A stretch of 64,000 bases of DNA from Mediterranea massiliensis (GTDB lineage: Bacteria; Bacteroidota; Bacteroidia; Bacteroidales; Bacteroidaceae): contig SUXZ01000003.1 in assembly GCA_015060685.1 (NCBI GenBank), forward strand, positions 1 to 64,000. The letters run 5' to 3'. Below are positions 62,309 to 64,000 of this stretch, piece after piece. How positions within the stretch are numbered: the stretch's first letter is position 1; every line of letters starts with the position of its first letter. The notes under the pieces were generated by a model. The model was not told where the DNA came from. It made no database searches and saw only the letters and a list, made by a program, of their open reading frames with translations. The translations under genes were made by a program, and so were the position numbers.

Positions 62309-63364
62309 ATGAAGACATTAGGAACATTCGCTCGACAATTCTCCTTTCGCTTAATGATGACATTGGCATTAGGAACTGCCGTTGTGTCGTGCGACAGCAT
62401 ACTCGATGAAGAAGAGATTGATTGCTCGATTACATACAAGGTAGATTTCAAATATGACTACAACATGAAGTATGCAGATGCCTTCGCTAACGAAGTGAAA
62501 TCTGTTACACTGTATGCTTTCGACAACAACGGCAAATTAGTTTATCAAAAAACAGAAGAAGGTGCCGTATTGGCACAAGGCGACTATGCCATGAACGTAG
62601 ATATGCAAGCTGGCGAGTACCAACTCGTTGCATGGGCTGGATTGAACGATGACGACTCATTCTCAGTACCATTGATCACTCCAGGAGCGAGCATTGAAGA
62701 ATTGCAGTGTAGAATGGATCGCGTCTATACACGCAACGAAGATGGTGGTGCCATTGTAAACAGCCGCTTATCTACCCTCTTCCATGGACAAGTAACAAAA
62801 CATGCATTTACCAGTCGTGCTGCCATGGAACAAGTAGTTACTATTCCTTTGGTAAAAAACACCAATACCATCAAGGTGATTCTACACCAAATGGATGGAG
62901 TAGCCATTCCCGCAGAAGATTTTGAATTCACTATCACAGACAATAACGGTTTGATGGATTACGATAATTCTTTGCTTGAAGATGAAGAATTGACCTACCA
63001 CTCATACCACCACGAAGCCGGCTTCCTTGAAGAAGATGGCGTAACACGTGCCGATGGTGAAGGAATCAACAATATCAGTTTCGCAACTGCCGAATTGACA
63101 GTAGGCCGCTTGGTGAAGAATCAAAACGCCATGCTTACCATTCGCAACAAGCAGACAGACGAAACCATCTTACGCATCCCACTAATCAAGATGTTCTTAT
63201 TAGCCAAGATGCAAGGACAATACAACATGGAAGATCAGGAATATCTGGATCGTCAAGACGAGTACAGAATGACATTCTTCCTTGACAAGACAATGAAATG
63301 GATTGATACACAAATCATGATTAATGATTGGATTGTCCGTTTCGATGATTTGAATATAAACTAA
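62309..63364 (+). CDS. FimB/Mfa2-family fimbrial anchor
   Basis: This 351-residue lipoprotein (lipobox LGTAVVSC near residue 27) has the FimB/Mfa2 family pattern: YKVDFKYDYNMKYADAFANEVKSVTLYAFDNNGKLVYQKTEEG, then GEYQLVAWAGL. Family members cap and anchor the fimbria in the outer membrane. It starts 124 bp after the fimbrillin gene and is followed after 20 bp by another fimbrial lipoprotein gene. Confidence 0.87.
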   Translation: MKTLGTFARQFSFRLMMTLALGTAVVSCDSILDEEEIDCSITYKVDFKYDYNMKYADAFANEVKSVTLYAFDNNGKLVYQKTEEGAVLAQGDYAMNVDMQAGEYQLVAWAGLNDDDSFSVPLITPGASIEELQCRMDRVYTRNEDGGAIVNSRLSTLFHGQVTKHAFTSRAAMEQVVTIPLVKNTNTIKVILHQMDGVAIPAEDFEFTITDNNGLMDYDNSLLEDEELTYHSYHHEAGFLEEDGVTRADGEGINNISFATAELTVGRLVKNQNAMLTIRNKQTDETILRIPLIKMFLLAKMQGQYNMEDQEYLDRQDEYRMTFFLDKTMKWIDTQIMINDWIVRFDDLNIN

Positions 63365-63384
63365 TAATGATAAGGAGTACGAAA

Positions 63385-64000
63385 ATGAAGACATGGTTAT
63401 TCAATACAATGATGACAGTGGTTTGCTGCCTGGTAATAACCTCGTGTGCCACTGATGAGATACCCATTGAGCATAATGAAAGCATGGTACCCGTACAATT
63501 GACACTCTCTTTTTCGGGAACTCCTACGACTCGTGATGTAAATAGCTCTGATGAGGTATTGGATTACACCACCGAACAACAGAATCGTATCGACAATGCT
63601 TACATCCTGATAACCGATAGCGAGAGTAAGCTTGTTGAAGTAATCGAAAACCTGACTATCACAAAAGAGACAAGCAGCGAATATACGCTTTACGGGAAGA
63701 TGGAGGAATATCAAACCGCAAGTAGCATTATAGTATTGGCAAACATTAAGAATCAAGGAATTAATACCAACTCTCAAGAAGTTGGTACTTGGTTGAAAGG
63801 ATTTGTAGACAGTAGCATACAAGACTTATATAACGCATCCATCTATACCAATGTTGACACAAAAGGATGGGACATTGCAACCAGAGCTATTCCGATGTGG
63901 GGAACAACAACTGTTCCGGCTACTGTTAACAATGGTACCGTAACTGCAAGCTGCAACCTCTACAGAGCCCTGGCAAAAGTAAATGTATGGGTAAACGAGA
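63385..64000 (+). CDS. Fimbrial lipoprotein, minor or tip subunit (cut off by the window end)
   Basis: The open frame starts ATGAAGACATGG after a good Shine-Dalgarno (AAGGAG at 63372-63377) and runs 205 codons to the window end without a stop. It encodes a lipoprotein signal (CCLVITSC), a GTPTTRD stretch like the cleavage site of type V pilins, and beta-rich sequence such as SSIIVLANIKN and NLYRALAKVNVWVN, typical of Mfa-like minor fimbrillins. It continues the operon. The final size cannot be judged. Confidence 0.75.
   Translation, partial: MKTWLFNTMMTVVCCLVITSCATDEIPIEHNESMVPVQLTLSFSGTPTTRDVNSSDEVLDYTTEQQNRIDNAYILITDSESKLVEVIENLTITKETSSEYTLYGKMEEYQTASSIIVLANIKNQGINTNSQEVGTWLKGFVDSSIQDLYNASIYTNVDTKGWDIATRAIPMWGTTTVPATVNNGTVTASCNLYRALAKVNVWVNE

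Overview
The window is chromosomal DNA from a gut Bacteroidales, most likely Bacteroides or Phocaeicola. The evidence is repeated promoters of the Bacteroides type (TTTG, 19-20 bp, then TAnnTTTG), Mfa/FimA-type fimbrial lipoproteins, a giant hybrid two-component regulator, a UpxY/NusG-like protein and DUF4143 ATPases. No rRNA or CRISPR array is visible; there is one tRNA gene, tRNA-Arg(CCT).

Layout. (1) 0.3-3.1 kb: two AAA ATPases of the DUF4143 family, in opposite orientations, each with unusual repeated or palindromic sites at its promoter. (2) 3.3-38.4 kb, all on the minus strand: a surface polysaccharide (capsule/O-antigen type) locus read from a promoter near 38.4 kb. In order of transcription it carries rfbC, rfbA and rfbB; an inserted three-gene accessory module; manC; a Wzx flippase; a block of ATP-grasp and PLP enzymes with LicD, a GNAT and a cytidylyltransferase/oxidoreductase fusion; glycosyl- and acyltransferases; an intact IS66 element; a Wzy polymerase; more glycosyltransferases; an initiating sugar-phosphate transferase; an epimerase; a PIG-L deacetylase; and a WbuC cupin. 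(3) 38.7-50.9 kb: a divergent tandem NusG-like gene, the tRNA, then housekeeping genes (korA-korB, upp, pckA, a GH31 glucosidase, a nitroreductase lipoprotein, typA). (4) 51-64 kb: a 1347-residue hybrid two-component protein whose phospho-accepting histidine is missing, a small lipoprotein, a DUF3575/DUF3868 outer-membrane pair, a GAF sensor kinase, and a type V (Mfa1/Mfa2-like) fimbrial operon that runs off the end of the window.

How the polysaccharide genes fit together (inference from families): rfbCAB and manC provide dTDP-4-keto-rhamnose and GDP-mannose precursors. The PglC-like transferase, with the SDR epimerase, would start the lipid-linked unit; the glycosyltransferases extend it; Wzx flips it and Wzy polymerises it. 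LicD, the cytidylyltransferase fusion, four PLP enzymes, three ATP-grasp ligases, and GNAT, left-handed beta-helix and membrane acyltransferases suggest a heavily decorated polymer, probably carrying phospho-linked and amide-linked groups.

Most notable points: a compact operon at 32.6-34.9 kb encoding a Cas2/SinR-like protein, a DUF3696-type ATPase and an unrecognised protein, bracketed by IS66 debris and resembling a candidate defence module; the pseudo-kinase hybrid regulator; the cytidylyltransferase/oxidoreductase fusion whose EKP lysine is replaced; an acyltransferase gene interrupted by an in-frame stop and carrying a G9 tract; an IS66 copy inserted exactly into the 5-bp gap between two operon genes; and dense families of short intergenic repeats, some of which supply the stop codons of rfbA and rfbC.
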